DNA of 64,000 nt from Orychophragmus violaceus. Taxonomy: Eukaryota; Streptophyta; Magnoliopsida; Brassicales; Brassicaceae. The notes below the pieces were generated by a model. That model had not been told where the DNA came from. It searched no databases and worked only from the letters and a program-made list of their open reading frames with translations. Positions 46,861-59,407 of this stretch are shown piece by piece (position 1 is the stretch's first letter; the number at the start of each line of letters is the position of its first letter). Where the stretch lies: contig CM058233.1 of NCBI GenBank assembly GCA_030180135.1, positions 109,285,994-109,349,993 of the forward strand. The letters run 5' to 3'. Position numbers and translations under genes: made by a program.

Positions 46861-47359
46861 AAAGGGTTTTTTGTCTTGTAATAATGATCTCTGTCTTGGA
46901 ACTCTTCTTCGGCTTTAATTAACTAGTAGTCGTTAGTTGTTTGAAGGTAAAAAAAAATATGGCTACGGTTGGTTCCTTTTTTTTTGTCAACATAAGTCAT
47001 TTTTAAATAAGATTTAATCGGTTATTCGATTTTTTTGTGAAAGTTTTAATAACCGGTTGGTTTTGATTTATCTGGGTAAATACATATATTCGTGCTTGCA
47101 ATTTATTAGCAAAAATATTAGCATATATATTTTCATTACAAAGAATATGATATAAACTAAAAGCAAAAAAAAAATTTATCTAAGCTTCTATCTGATCAAA
47201 AAGGTCAATCATACTATCGGATCCTCGAACATTAGTAGATCCATGCAATTAGTTTCGAATCTCACCACAAGGATGTCTTTTCAAACTTTCCATAGCTCAA
47301 ATAAGTTTATTTAGTTTTGCATGTAGTGCTAATAAACTCTTTCTATATTTTTTTCTTCT

Positions 47360-47750
47360 GCTAGGAACCAACCGTCGATCTGGTAGGTTCTTGATTATTT
47401 GGTTGTGAAACTGAGGTTTATTTTGATTCAGCTCGGTTCGATTTGCTCGGTTCACTTGTTTCAACAAGTATGAAAAAGCGGTTATCGGTTTGGTTCGGTT
47501 TAACAAACCGATCAGACAATCATTTTTAATAAACTAATTTTAAATAAAATACATTATAAGTTTTGAACCGAATTAACCAATTTTTTTCTAAAAAAATATC
47601 TAATTTTGATTTAGAATTTGATAACCAAAATTAATCATAAAAATAACTGAACGGTATTTTAACTCGGTTAATTTCAGGAAAAAAAAATTGAAAACTTGAA
47701 CTAACCGAAAAACTTAACTTCCCAAACCAACCCTAACCAAACCTTTAAGG
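47360..47750. repeat. Decayed hAT-like block with cggttcgg motifs
   Basis: Dense cggttcggtt/aaccgaac motifs as in the formamidase intron elements. The ends could not be fixed. Confidence 0.4.
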
Positions 47751-47954
47751 CTTTCGTATCTACTTGAATGTTTACCTCTAAAAATATATATTATAATGTG
47801 AAGGATGATGATAAAAATGCAAACCCAACATCTTAACATTTAGATTAAATCAACTTCAGATTTTGAATTTGCCGAAGAAAACAAAGTACTAATAATCTGC
47901 ATGAACATTTTAACAACCTTTTCATCTTTACTTTCTTTCTTGCTTCTGCTTCCT

Positions 47955-50132
47955 CTAATGATGCTTCTTACTTGTAGAAGAAGAAGACTTAGAGTCATCA
48001 TTAACAGAACCAGGACTCGAAGTCCCTGAGCTACTCATCATCATCTCTCCACCTCTATCTTTACCAGACCAAAGCTTTGAGAACACTCTAGAAACTCCCA
48101 ATCCTCCTCCTTTCACAACCTTCCCTTTATTGTTCTCCTGTTGATTCTTTGCTAGTCTTAGGTTTGCTAACTCACCCCTCAATGCTTTTATATCTTCTGC
48201 GTCCCAAGACTCCGTCTCATCTTCGGTATTTGTCGTTCTTGAAGCCGGAGGAGTGATCTCTGGCGTGCTGTTTCCGGTTGATGATGAACCGTTGTTGTTA
48301 GCTCTTACCTGTTCAAAGAAGAGCACTTGTACCACCACACGCATTGGTAACCGCTCGTTTTGAACAGCGTGCGCGCAAGCTTCTACTGATAGTTTTCTAC
48401 AGTCCATTAGCCTGCAGATTCTCTTCTTCTCGCTCTTGTTTATTTCCGGATGTTCCTGTTAAGACAAAAAAAAAATCAAAATCAAAAACCAAACCGGACC
48501 CAAAAAAAACAAGAGTATGCATTGCTAAGATCTCTGTCTGAAACGAAAACTGCGATAGATAAACCGATGAAAATATGATTAAGGGAAATACGAATAAACG
48601 GAGGCGAGATGATCTTTTTCTTTAATTCAAAATATTTTCCGCAGTGTAATATATTTTTTACCTTAAGGAACATGTCGATTGCGCGATAAACTCCATCATG
48701 AGACTGTCTCGGAAAGCTTGAGACCATTTCCGCGAGTGTAATGAACTTATGAAGAGGCAGATTATCCGAATCCCTCGATTTCTCAGCTAAATATCCATCA
48801 ACAAGTTTCGCAACCGATGCTTTCGCGGTTATATCATCTTCTTCCGAGCGAGATTTCAAGAAAACCTCAACTAACTTCTGCATCAGATCAACATCATAGA
48901 GCATTACATCACCCAAACTGGCCTCATCTAGTCTCTCGCCGACTCTGTTCCTTAACTCTGTTTCTTGATCACAACCAAGAAAGATCGAAGCTCGCAATAA
49001 CTTAGTCAAGAAACTTGAAGAAACGCTTCGTTTCTCCTCAGGAATCAGCTCGATAATCGAATCAACCAAAGCTTTGTACTTGGCAATGTCAGTGATCTGT
49101 ACGGAGCTACTCTTGCTGAACCCTGGAATCCTTCTGGTCGCATATGCGTTCAACGCTTCACCGATAACATCAGCTGAAACTTTCCCTCTTGATTCGATTG
49201 TAACGATCACTCGTTTATACAAATCTATATGAAGATCACAAAGATCCTCAACCCACCAGTCTCTAGGAACAGCATGTGGTTTCCTCAACTCGTTGTCAAG
49301 ATTCTTCTTCTTGCTGTAAGTATAAGACCACTCGACTTTCGAAGGGTCCATCGAAGCTTTAGAAGCAATGGATTCGAGACAACGACTAGTTAGCTTCAGT
49401 TCTTCAGAGTATGGAGACAGAGCTCTCGTGGTCTGAAGGACAATGATTGAATCTTTCCAGCTTTGGAGTATGCTTGAGTTCAAGAACACTTCAATCTTGT
49501 AAACAAGGTTTCCCTTTTCGACGGTTTCGTGCATTTCGAGATACTCAGCTGCACAACGAGCTAAGACTACGTTGTAAGCGTTTAGTGTAACGGTCATTCC
49601 GTAACAGAACTTAGCACAGATCTCAAATGAAGCTGGACCACCAGGAAGGTCTGGGATCTCAATCTCATCTTCTTGATGAATCTCGTTGTCTTCATTGGAT
49701 GATGTTGTTGCGATTAGTTTCTGCAAGCGTAAGCTTTTCGACAGTAATGGAAACTGAAACAGAGCATAAAACAAGAGATTAAAGTTGATGAAGGAAACTT
49801 TCTATTTAAGGAAAGAAGATGAAGCAGAGTTTCTATTTAAGGAAAGAAGATGAGTCTTTAGTGTTTACCTTGTGAAGATAGAATTTGACATCTCCAATGG
49901 TTACAATAACATCTGTTGCTAACTCACTTGATACATACCTTCAAGAACAGAGATTAACACAAGTAAATTGTCAGAATAAAGATTTTTAGATCTATAAGCT
50001 GATTTTCTAAGTTGGATTTCAGACAGAACAAACAAAAGAGAATGTAAAGATGAGGATTCTGAAGACAAACCTAACATTGTCTCCTTCAGATTGAAATGAA
50101 TCAGGTTTGGATCCAAGTTTCATGAACTTCAT
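47955..50132 (-). CDS. NPY5: NPH3/BTB protein, NPY5-like
   Basis: Four exons in transcript order, 50071-50132, 49869-49938, 48662-49753 and 47955-48455, give 574 aa (about 580 recalled for Arabidopsis NPY5). The N-terminus [21 protein letters not shown] and a BTB domain (about 28-105, [22 protein letters not shown]) precede the NPH3 domain (about 200-465, [21 protein letters not shown] to [17 protein letters not shown]). The tail is Ser- and Lys-rich. NPY proteins act with PID-type AGC kinases in auxin-dependent organ formation and root gravitropism, probably at the plasma membrane and as CUL3 adaptors. Intron 2 has a repeat (tttctatttaaggaaagaagatga, two copies at about 49800 and 49831). NPY members are similar; the symbol leans on the neighbours. 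Confidence 0.93.
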
Positions 50133-51250
50133 GATCTTGAACTGGTGAAGAGATCTCAAAGAGAAAGCTAACAAGACTCAAAACAGAAACAAAGAAGCAA
50201 AGACTCTGGACGAGAAAGAGGGTCTAACATACACTGAATGGAGTCTCACATCTCAAAGAGAACATTGAAAACAAGAAAATTATATAAAAGAGAAAACTTT
50301 GAGATGCACAAAACACCCACTCAAAGCTCGAATTTACTGACATAAACTCATTTTTTAATAAACAAATTCTTCTCTGTTTTCTAAGTGCTTCACACATTCA
50401 CAAACACAGAACCACGTGAAACCCTTTTTAAAATAAACAACAAGAAAACGAATCCAAAGCTTGAATCTTTATGTTGTGGGTTGATGGGCGATGGCAAAAG
50501 TGTTGTCTTTTAGTATTAGTAAAACCTGCAAGAACCAACCAAAAACAGAGAAAAATTTCAAGACTGCCACTTATTCAATAGACAAGATGAATCATATCTT
50601 TTTGGATGTTTGCTGAAAAAGAATCTAAACCATTAGTGGCAGAGATCGTTTATAAAAACAGTTCTTTTGAAAATCAAGAACCGATTCGATTCTTTTAAAC
50701 CCTCAAAAATAAGATCAAAATTCAAAGGTGGTATAGTAGTTAGTACCTTGAAGCTCTCTTAATTCATGAGAAAATCTAATGCTATATAATCTGTGAATAT
50801 CTTCTCTCTATCTTTCACTCTCTATAAAGAGCCCCACAGATTAGATAACATCAAAAAGTAATGAGCTGTGTTCTTCAGCTTTAAACACAAGAACACAACA
50901 TGGCGCTAGAAACCAAAAACAAAGGTGAAGCCTTTCTTTGAATTAAGCACGACCCAGATGAGGTTTATGATAAAAGATTCTTGTTGAGCGATCAAACAGT
51001 GACCTTTCGTTATAAAAATCAATGCTTTTTATTTTGGAAATTAAAGAGATAAAAGAAAGGAGCCAAACAAAAACTGAAAGAGAGAAGAAGAAGAGGGCCA
51101 AGCAATGGTGTGTGTGTGTGAGATAGCTTTTTCTGTAGGAATGCACGCGAGATCTGACAAAGGCACTTACTTGAGTGCTCCCTTCTCTTCAGACAAACTT
51201 ACCTTCTTTTCAGGATATGTTTTCTTCTTTCCTTTTCATTATCTCTCAAC
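50133..51250 (-). promoter_or_regulatory. NPY5 leader and promoter region
   Basis: On the minus strand this is CT-rich and transcript-like up to about 51200. A donor-like cttcaag|gtactaac at about 50748 hints at an intron within the 5' UTR, but I could not fix its acceptor. A 67-aa upstream ORF (50943-51146) has no recognisable product and may be chance. Confidence 0.4.
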
Positions 51251-53220
51251 TTTTATTTTTCTTCTTTTTCATTTTAATTAATTTCTGCTTTAAATTTTAT
51301 AAGAAATGCCTATTTTAATTTTTTTTTTAAATAATGTAATTATATTTATTCGAAACTGAAATACAAAAATGTAATATGAGAGTCCATCTAAGAATTAGAA
51401 ATCCCCGGAAACTTAATCTTAGGCAAAGAAATTAAAGTCAAAACAATATGCAACAAAAACGAGAGAAAGACTTCTCGAAACTAAATTTTGAATTGACGGT
51501 AAATTCTGAATTGACGGTAAATTCTCAACATAAAAAGAAGATAAATGTTCGGAAAAATCAAAATCAGCTGAATTGTTTATGTTGACCCGGAGCCTATTTA
51601 GTTATATAGTATTTATTAACCATGTTTCAAGCTTAGTTTGTAATTCCTCGTTTCGGTATTATGTTGATAGTTGTTTTTGTTTTTCCGGCTTATTTTTAGA
51701 CTTTATATCTGATTTTAATCCGGCTTGCTTGTATTTTTGATTTCGGTTTAAATTAATAATATAAGTATTTTCAACAAAAAAAATATAAATATTCACAATG
51801 TTACATGTAATAAATATAGGGCCATAATAAATCTATCCTATCAAATCCTAGTTACTGATGTACTAAAGAATCTCTTCTGAAACTTATGATAACATGGTAT
51901 ATACGTGGAATTGTGAATCGTACAAGTATATATTGATAAGTTTTCTAAAAAGTCAAAGATAACCTATTTGGACCTAAAGATTCTTTTGGGTATTGTTGCA
52001 GGAAATCTTCCTGAATATATTTAGAAATTACTTCAAATTTAATTTTGTAGATCCTCAAAGACTAAAATTTATGATAAATGGTACCATGCATGTGGCAGCC
52101 AATAAGAATCCAATGCATGTTAGCTCATATAAGAAGTTAGAAGTCGACTCATTGATGTTTCATCTTCACATGGTTTATACATCTCACGAATCTGATCACA
52201 TTATCCGATAGATTTCTCTTCAATTTCTTTATTGTTTTTTTGCTGTCCTTGATCAGAATTTGCTTTCACAAAGTATTGAACGTTGATTAATCGATAGGAA
52301 AGTTGAAAGCTACATGTTACCTAATTACAATATGGACGAGTTGAGTACTCGTGTGATTATGAGAACCACCAAAACGTGGTCCATGCATCTTTTTTTTTTT
52401 TTTTAACAAGCCTTTATCTCTTCCTTTCCCCAAATACTAATAAGCATTTGTTTGTTTTAACCTAAATAAATTTAAAGTTATGTATTTATTTTTCCAATTA
52501 CATGAATCAAATTTCCTCTATTTTATTTGGATACGAGGATTCGACGTGGAATCGACTCGAAAAATTTCGGATCGAATCGGATCCGAGTCTAGATATAAAA
52601 ATATGTTGAGTATGATAGTTGAAGACCCGCATATATACAAGTCCGGATCCAAATCTTATCCTCGGATCTTTTGTGTATCCATATAAATCTACAAATAATA
52701 TGCTAAATATATTTTAGAACTTGTTAGTAATATATTAAAACATGTTACAAACCTGATAGTATCGGTATGATAAGATTTAATAGAACCTGATATGATCCGA
52801 CGATCTAATAGAACCTAAAAAAAATCTGAAAAATCTGTAGTTTTTAGATATTTTTACAAGTTTATTCGGGTATTTACATATTTATTTATGTAATTTTGGA
52901 AATATAATACTTAAAATATATGAACCAAATAATACATATAAAAATTATGGACTTTGACGGTATGTAACTAGTGGATTCGAACCGACCCAGATTCAAGAAA
53001 ACTCGTCCCAAACCCGACCCGGAAATAGATAGGTTCTTAAATGGGTTTATATTCGTTTACTCCTTGAAATCAAAATATGTGAGGACCCGAACTGAATCCG
53101 ACTCAAAAACACAGATACCCATGTCTAATTTCTGGTTTTAGAAAGAAAAAAAATATTCTAAAACATAATTGTTTTTGAGAAAAATAAATGTAAAGCCTTT
53201 AGCCTAAGAAATGAGGATAC
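51251..53220. other. Intergenic DNA with decayed repeats
   Basis: 51488-51525 has a 19-bp direct repeat (gaattgacggtaaattct). 51600-51790 resembles a LINE or SINE 3' tail (ending ttcaacaaaaaaaatataaat). 52530-53130 is rich in gaaccgac/cgggt/ggatcg motifs like other decayed hAT-type repeats. No gene recognised. Confidence 0.4.
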
Positions 53221-53278
53221 TTCTGACACAGCCAGAGGGTTCTGCTTATTGGCGGTAAAGTGTGTGGAGAGCGAGAAG

Positions 53279-53287
53279 TATAAAAAG
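53279..53287 (+). promoter_or_regulatory. TATA box of the small coiled-coil gene
   Basis: tataaaaag lies about 30 bp before a CT-rich leader that runs to 53452. Confidence 0.6.
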
Positions 53288-53452
53288 GGGGTAATTTTCT
53301 TTTCTTATTTTTGTTCCTTCAAAATCGAGAAATTAGAAAAGTGAAATCTTCGAATTTGATCTTCTTCGCGTGATTTCGCTCTCGTGAACAGCGATTGTTC
53401 CGCGATCTACATCGATCCGTCCGTATCCCTCCTGAAATATTTGATATTCAAG

Positions 53453-54043
53453 GTAAGATTTTTCGATTCAATTCACATATTTTCATTTTGCAGATTCGTT
53501 GTTTTGAATATTTAGGGCTTTAATTTCGGATGTTGTTAGATTGCGAGGAGATCTTTAGTGGGTTGTTCTTTTTTATTGCAAGTATCGTTTGATATTGGTG
53601 GATTGTGACTGAGGAGAGTGATTAAGTTTTGCGCACTAAGTGCTCGATGAATTGTCCAAGTCAGTCTGTGTTTCTTTTTTATTATCGAAGCAAAAAGCTT
53701 GTGTGTCTTGTCCTTCTTGTTCTTTAACTATTTGGATTTTTCCTTCTCTCTTTAATCTTTCTCCTCTGTATGTTTGAGATTCATCAAAAGATTCGTTTTT
53801 TATGTGACAGTAAAGAGTCTCTTTTTGAAGCTTTTGTCTAATTAGTATTTTCTGACTGATTCCTGTTTACACAGTTGCTTGTATAGTTATTAAACAGTGA
53901 ATTTGAATGTCTAGAGATCCATTTGTGTGTATGATTATCTAGAACCAGGTCTTCTCAATGTGGAGGAAGATGATCTTGTTAGTACTTAGTAGAATGAGAC
54001 TAGTATTATGTTTGTGAGATTTTAGTATTGTGTTCCTTTTCAG
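53453..54043 (+). other. 5'-UTR intron of the small coiled-coil gene
   Basis: Donor ttcaag|gtaagatt at 53453 and acceptor ccttttcag at 54043 bound a T-rich interval of 591 bp between the leader and the exon holding the ATG at 54113. Long leader introns of this kind are frequent in strongly expressed plant genes. Confidence 0.6.
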
Positions 54044-54112
54044 AATACGTAAAAGTATCACGAGGTAGCTCAACAGCGTTCTCATCTGCAAGAAAGCTCA
54101 ATCATTTTGAGG

Positions 54113-54665
54113 ATGGAACCGCAACATACCGGTGATTTGTTGAAGTAATTCTCATTATGCTTAGCTTCTTTGTTACTTAGTTACCCGTTGTTAAACTACT
54201 TTGTTGTTGGTTGTCAAATAGGCATTTGGAGAAGCAGAATGAGTTACTCAAGGAAGCTCATAAGACCATGTCACAAGAACTCCAAACACTCATGGTATTA
54301 TGATCCAAGAAACTTGTTTAACTAAGTTTGTGATGTAATTTAGCGACTGGGGATCGTTTAACCGATGAGTTTTTCATTTTCTTACAGGTGGAAGAAGAGA
54401 TGATGATGCATAAACTCTGTGAGCTAATGGTTACTCATCGTAAAAATAAGGTATGCTCTGTTCTTGAAGACACACTCTTTGAACTATCGATGAACACATT
54501 GTTTCGAGGGATTAAGCGAGCTTGTTTTTTTTGCAGGAAATGAAGAAAACGCAAAATTTGTTGGAAGGAAAAGAAACAGTTAAAGCTTCTGATAAGAAAT
54601 TGATTGTATACACAAGGAAGAAGAAGAGAGGATCAGCTGAGAAGAAGAAAGGATCAGCTGAATAA
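54113..54665 (+). CDS. Small 98-aa basic coiled-coil protein, unknown function
   Basis: Four short exons, 54113-54144, 54222-54294, 54388-54450 and 54537-54665, all with GT-AG borders, give 98 aa. The protein starts MEPQHTGDLLKHLEKQNELLKEAH, with heptad-like leucines through about residue 52, so the first half is probably a coiled coil. The second half is Lys/Arg-rich and ends with a short repeat (KKRGSAEKKKGSAE). There is no signal peptide, membrane segment or known domain. From position it should correspond to the small unknown gene between NPY5 and BT5 in A. thaliana (At4g37608 as I recall). Clean splicing plus TATA box and leader intron support a real gene. Confidence 0.78.
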
Positions 54666-54861
54666 AGAGTAGAAGAGTCTTAATAAGTCTTTGTAAAAGA
54701 ACCATGAACTATAAATGGATTCTTTATATTGGTTTAGGTTGTTTTGAGTCGGTTATATACGCAAGCCTTGTACTATAAAAGGACTTGCATGTCGTTTGTT
54801 TGGCTTTTATCATCGTCGTTTGTTTGGCTTTTATCTTCGTCTGTGAAGATTCAAGAGAGGA

Positions 54862-54990
54862 GTATTAAGTTATATGAACTTCCAACCTAAAACCATCAAT
54901 TGGGTGATAAGTGGAGTGACCTATATCCTTTATATATTAAGTGAGATTTTTTCCAACTACCGATGTGAGACTTATGTCCTCTTGGTTCTT
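54862..54990 (-). mobile_element. Possible solo LTR remnant of a TRIM
   Basis: On the minus strand, agtctcacatcggtagttgg followed by tatataaaggatatagg resembles the start of TRIM LTRs (a 'cccacatcg' box, then a TATA box). It lies between the convergent small gene and BT5. The ends are undefined. Confidence 0.35.
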
Positions 54991-55273
54991 GTAATTCCGT
55001 TTGCTAAATCAATAATACGAGAGTTTCCTAGTGGTGATGCAGAACATTGAATAACTCTCACTTTGTTTCTAGAAACCCGGATAGACCGGCCGGTTTGGGC
55101 CGGGACTGAGTGGGCATAAGATTGGCTTTTTGTTGGAACTTGGAAGAGAAATTGTGTCTGAATTTTGAATCTCTAATCTCTTTCTCTCTTTACAAAGAAT
55201 CTGCTACCTATGTACATGTATAGAACATATTGTATACCCAATCTCTATTTCTATATGAAATGAAATAATAATG

Positions 55274-56645
55274 TCACATAGTAACATCAACTGCCTGCAA
55301 AAAGAATGGAGATCCACCAATTCTCTTGGTACTCAAAACATTCTTAACCAAAAGTTTCCATCTTTTCTCATCTTTCCTGCTCTGTTTCTTCATCCTCTCC
55401 TTAAAGTTACTACAAAGAGGAACTTTACACTCCTCCGAGTCGACGCAGATACGAGAATGAAGCTCAAGAAGCTGCCACATTCTCTTACAACGACTACAGC
55501 CACCAGGGATTGATCTCAGTTTACACACCGCCAAATGTTTCAACAGCTGTTCCAAACCATTACAGGCTTGAAACCCGCAAGAGATATGCCGGTTTTCGAT
55601 CTTTGTTGGACCGATTTCTCTGCATCCATCTCTACATATGTGAACAAAAGCTTCCATTGCATCATACAGTTGACTATATGTCTGCCTCTCCTTCTGTTTC
55701 CTACTTCTTTGCTTCAAGCTCTGCAAAAGAAGAACACATAATCAAATCAGAAAACTGTGAAAGAACAAAACTTTTGATCGTTCTTTGGTTTGTTCTTACA
55801 TTAAGTTCGTAAGAGACAGAGCGTAGAAGCTCTTTGTGAAGACTAGGGTGGCTTTGTTTCATTGCTTGCCATCCTTCAGAAGTAGAAACTTCTTCAAAAC
55901 TTTTTAGTATCATTCTGTGACAGAGGAGACCGAGACGAGGAGCATCACATAGAAGAGATAGCTGAAACACATCAATCACATTCTCTTTGTTGAGCAAAGT
56001 GTTTTCGAAGTGTGACTCGCAGACTCGTTTCAAATGTGGAACCACGTAGACATGTGATAGGACAAGAAGATGCATAGCGAAGTCTTCCATATCTTGTTTC
56101 TCGTAGCTGCAGAAACAGAGCAAGCAAGAAACAGAGCAACGGTTAAGTTAAGTATTTTTTATAACCCAAAGATTTTTTTCTATTTTTGGATTAAGAAGGA
56201 AGATAAATTACCGAGAAGAGTATAAGAATCGAATGAAAACTCGAACGGCGTCGTGAGGAACGCCGAGGATTGAGATTGATTTACGATGAGATTTTCTCTT
56301 ATCTTGTTTAATCATTCCTCTGATTACATCTGAAGCCATTCCCTGATTAATAGATTAAATTAAGATTCAAGATTTCTGATTATTTTATTAAATAGAAATT
56401 TAGAGAAGACTTACGATGACGTTAGAATGTGCGTAGATCAAACCATTATCATCTGTATGGATCAAAACATCAGCTCCATGAGCTTCATCAAACATACGAT
56501 CCCATGAATCTCTTGTAGAAGCAAAGCTTTGCAGAAACAGATCTGTTGATTTCTTTCCGGAATTTGATTTTACCGGAGGAGGAGTGGGAGGTGGTGATGG
56601 TGGTGTTGAGAGGTTTTCCGGTGAGATATCGTCGATGTTCTCCAT
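55274..56645 (-). CDS. BT5: BTB and TAZ domain protein, BT5-like
   Basis: Four exons in transcript order, 56415-56645, 56212-56342, 55800-56106 and 55274-55720, give 371 aa (368 recalled for Arabidopsis BT5). A Pro-rich N-terminus precedes a BTB domain (about 52-150, AHGADVLIHTDDNGLIYAHS) and a BACK-like helical part. A TAZ zinc finger follows (about 230-330), with the HICRDGC, CGFQACNGLEQLLKHLAVCK and CSRCKRMWQLLELHSRIC cysteine/histidine spacing. The C-terminus KRWKLLVKNVL is the calmodulin-binding segment of the family. BT proteins are plant-specific regulators linked to CUL3, BET bromodomain proteins, nitrate and gametophyte development. It is convergent with the small coiled-coil gene. 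Confidence 0.94.
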
Positions 56646-56790
56646 ATTTGTTTGTTCAACTTCACTTGCAGATCAGATAAGAAATTTTCTGATCAAAAGA
56701 TGATACTTTTCTCGAGAAAGTAATTGAGAAAATTTCTTCTTTGTTGAAACAGTGGAAACGGAGAGAATGGTTTAAGGGTGGCAAAGACCA

Positions 56791-56800
56791 ATTTATATAT
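56791..56800 (-). promoter_or_regulatory. TATA box of BT5
   Basis: atatataaat on the minus strand, about 145 bp upstream of the ATG at 56645. Confidence 0.5.
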
Positions 56801-56829
56801 TCTTCTTCGTTGTCTGAAAATTTTGGATT

Positions 56830-57930
56830 TAATAGTTGTTTAATGGGTGGAAACTCGAAAATGTGAACTGTGTAACACGTTTAAATTGGGACCCACACGG
56901 CTGATCCGTTTCAAATAGAGAATGGATAAGTACTTGCTGATTCATATCCACGTTGGACGACCTTTTCTAAATCACTCACTTTTAATTATATCTATTTTTA
57001 GTTCTATTTTCTTTTATTTTTGTACATTTCTTTTATTTTTCCTTTCTGTCTAAGCATTATATCCAAGTATTTTGAAAAATAAATCAAAGAGAAAAATAAA
57101 TCCAAATTTTGATTCTATCCAAATATTGTTGTTTAGTTTTTTTTTACATATATAGTGGTTGGCGACGACGTAGTTGGAAAAGGTACACATGTGTTTAAAA
57201 AAATAATATTAATAAGTAAGTAAGTATTCACACAAATCGTTGTTAAATTAATCATATTTTAAGTTTGAACTTTTCATTTTGTCAAAGACATGTTTTTATT
57301 TATTCCTATGTCGTCATTTTATTGTATTCAATAAAAGTAGGCTTCCACTTCTTCTTCTCTTCACGATAAAAGCAAACTTCAAATTTTGATAACTACTAAT
57401 TAAATTTAGACAATTTCCATTTTACAAACAAAAAAAATTGTTAGCATTCTTCGAAAGTTCGAATTATTGGGGGGAAAATATAAGCTTTGAATCATAAAAC
57501 ATGATACTAGTACTTAACTTTGAATCATTGATTGAAAATCCGTATATAAACTATTCATTAAATACTTCAAATTATTGTTGTTTCTTGGGAATATACTAAT
57601 TATTGTAATTATTTTACAGAGATTTAAGCTTTTTCATGACATCAATACAAACATGCAACAAATACATGATCAAAAGTTTGAACTGAAAGTGGATATAGAG
57701 TTTGATTATTTGTTTCATTGTGGATAATACGTTGAAGATCATTGATTGCTAACATATAATTAACTCTCGCCCATTCCTTCTTTTTTTTGTCAACTAACTC
57801 TCGCCCATTCAATTAGAATAATATGTCAAATGTGAACCGTTCAAAGATAGTATTAAAATAAATAATGTTAGATGTCAGCGCCATTACATAAAGCAGGTTA
57901 TTTTATTACAGGCAAATAAAACCATATAAT
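56830..57930. other. BT5 upstream DNA, no gene seen
   Basis: AT-rich. The phrase aactctcgcccattc occurs twice, at about 57762 and 57796, separated by a T run with 'gtcaac'. No ORF with family signature. Confidence 0.45.
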
Positions 57931-59271
57931 GTAAGATTAGATTACTCGATTTTCTAGATCATAACACGCACAAAGGCCACTTTATCGCCGCTCAAAGGCT
58001 CTCGTATCCTCCGCCTCACTCTTCATCTTCTCCGATCTCTCTCTCCGGTGGGCAGTGCTCCTCACCGCCACCGCGAGAGAGACCCCCAAGCCTTCCTCTT
58101 TCTTTCTATCTCTTTTCTCTTCTTTTCTCTTTGCAATTATCTGCAGATCTGGGTAGTTTTTGTGGCCCGTTTTTTGTTGCCTTGTCCTGTTCTCGTCTGC
58201 CGCCGCTTTCTTTTCCCTGCGTCTGGCCGTGAAGCGTCGCGTCTCCGGTGTCCAATCGACGACGGTTCTCTCTGTCCTCGGTTTGTTCTTATCTGCGGTG
58301 GCTCCCTTCGAGTTGTGGTGGTCTACGGCCTTCATCGACGTGGGCTTTGCGCCGCTCCCTCCCTGAGGTTCTCGCCGGCGGTTTCAGCTTCCGGTCTTTC
58401 AGCTCCGTGTGATGCCGGCGCTTTTGGTATCCTCCTTGACCCGGTGGTTTGCTTTCGAAGCCTCGCCGTCGTTTTTGCGATGTGCCGAGGTATTTCAATT
58501 TGGTTGGGTTGGATTCTTCTTGGTCAGGTTCGGGTGGGTTTTGGTTTAGGCCGGTTTTATTTAGTTCTTATCACCTCTGCTTAGGATAAATCGAAGGTAT
58601 GGGTTTGGTTTAGCTTCTCAGTTTGGATTCTTGTGGTTAACTTGGTTCGTTTAGAGCGCTCGTCAATCGGGTTTTATTGTTTAGATCTTTGGATCGATAT
58701 CTTGGATTGTCTAGGCATCGTTGGAGACTTGGTTTCGTGTATGGCTTCTAGATAGGTTTAGTTTAGACGGTCTTAAGTGCGTCTCTACCGCTTCCGTAAG
58801 GGGTTTAGGAGAACCTTCTTAGGTTCTTTCCTTTCGGTTTCTGAAGTCTTGGTTCTGGGTTTTGGGTAGGTGAGAGAGCGTCTCTCTGTAAGTCTCCAGG
58901 TTGTTGGTGTTGTCGTTCGGTGAGCCGTGGGCTGCGTCGACTTATCTCGTTCTTTTTTCTTTTGCGGTTACCACATTGTCCGAGCTTGAGTTGCTGTGAT
59001 TAATCCTTGTGCTATCGATTTATTTTTCTTTTAGCTGTAGGTTATGGTTACCCTTTATGGGTTTTGTTGCTGGTCTCTTAGGCTGAAGTTGCCCGTTGTT
59101 TGGGCTTTTGTTGCCTGTTCATAGGCTGAAGTTGCCCGTTGTTTGGGCTTTTGTTGCCTTTTGTGTGGGCTTTAGTTTCCTGTTTTTAGGATTTGTATCA
59201 AACTCTCCGTTTGGAGTTTTATGAATATAAACCCTTCAGATGAAAAAAAAAAAAAGTAAGATTAGATTACT
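57931..59271 (+). mobile_element. GC-rich retroposon, 1.3 kb, no recognised coding
   Basis: The body is 57947-59255, flanked by the exact 16-bp repeat gtaagattagattact at 57931-57946 and 59256-59271, and it ends in an A run after tatgaatataaacccttcag. Composition is GC-rich at the 5' side (cgccaccgcgag) and T/G-rich later. A segment of about 41 bp, ggctgaagttgcccgttgtt plus what follows, is repeated in tandem at about 59079 and 59124. The 178-aa ORF at 58048-58584 looks like chance. It was clearly copied through RNA; the source may be a non-autonomous LINE-like family. Confidence 0.85.
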
Positions 59272-59407
59272 ATTAGTATAATACTTAAAGTGTCATATCC
59301 TAGTCATGTTTAATTATGTACATAAAACATATATTATTAATCAATAACACTCAACAGAAGGATTCAGCAATGTAAAAGATGAGCTCATCTAAGTATTTCT
59401 TGTGTAA

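Noticed and set aside
58048..58584. 178-aa plus-strand ORF in the 57.9-kb retroposon
   Set aside because: Low-complexity Phe/Leu/Arg-rich translation with a competing 117-aa ORF on the other strand; no family signature. It is probably a by-product of GC-rich composition.
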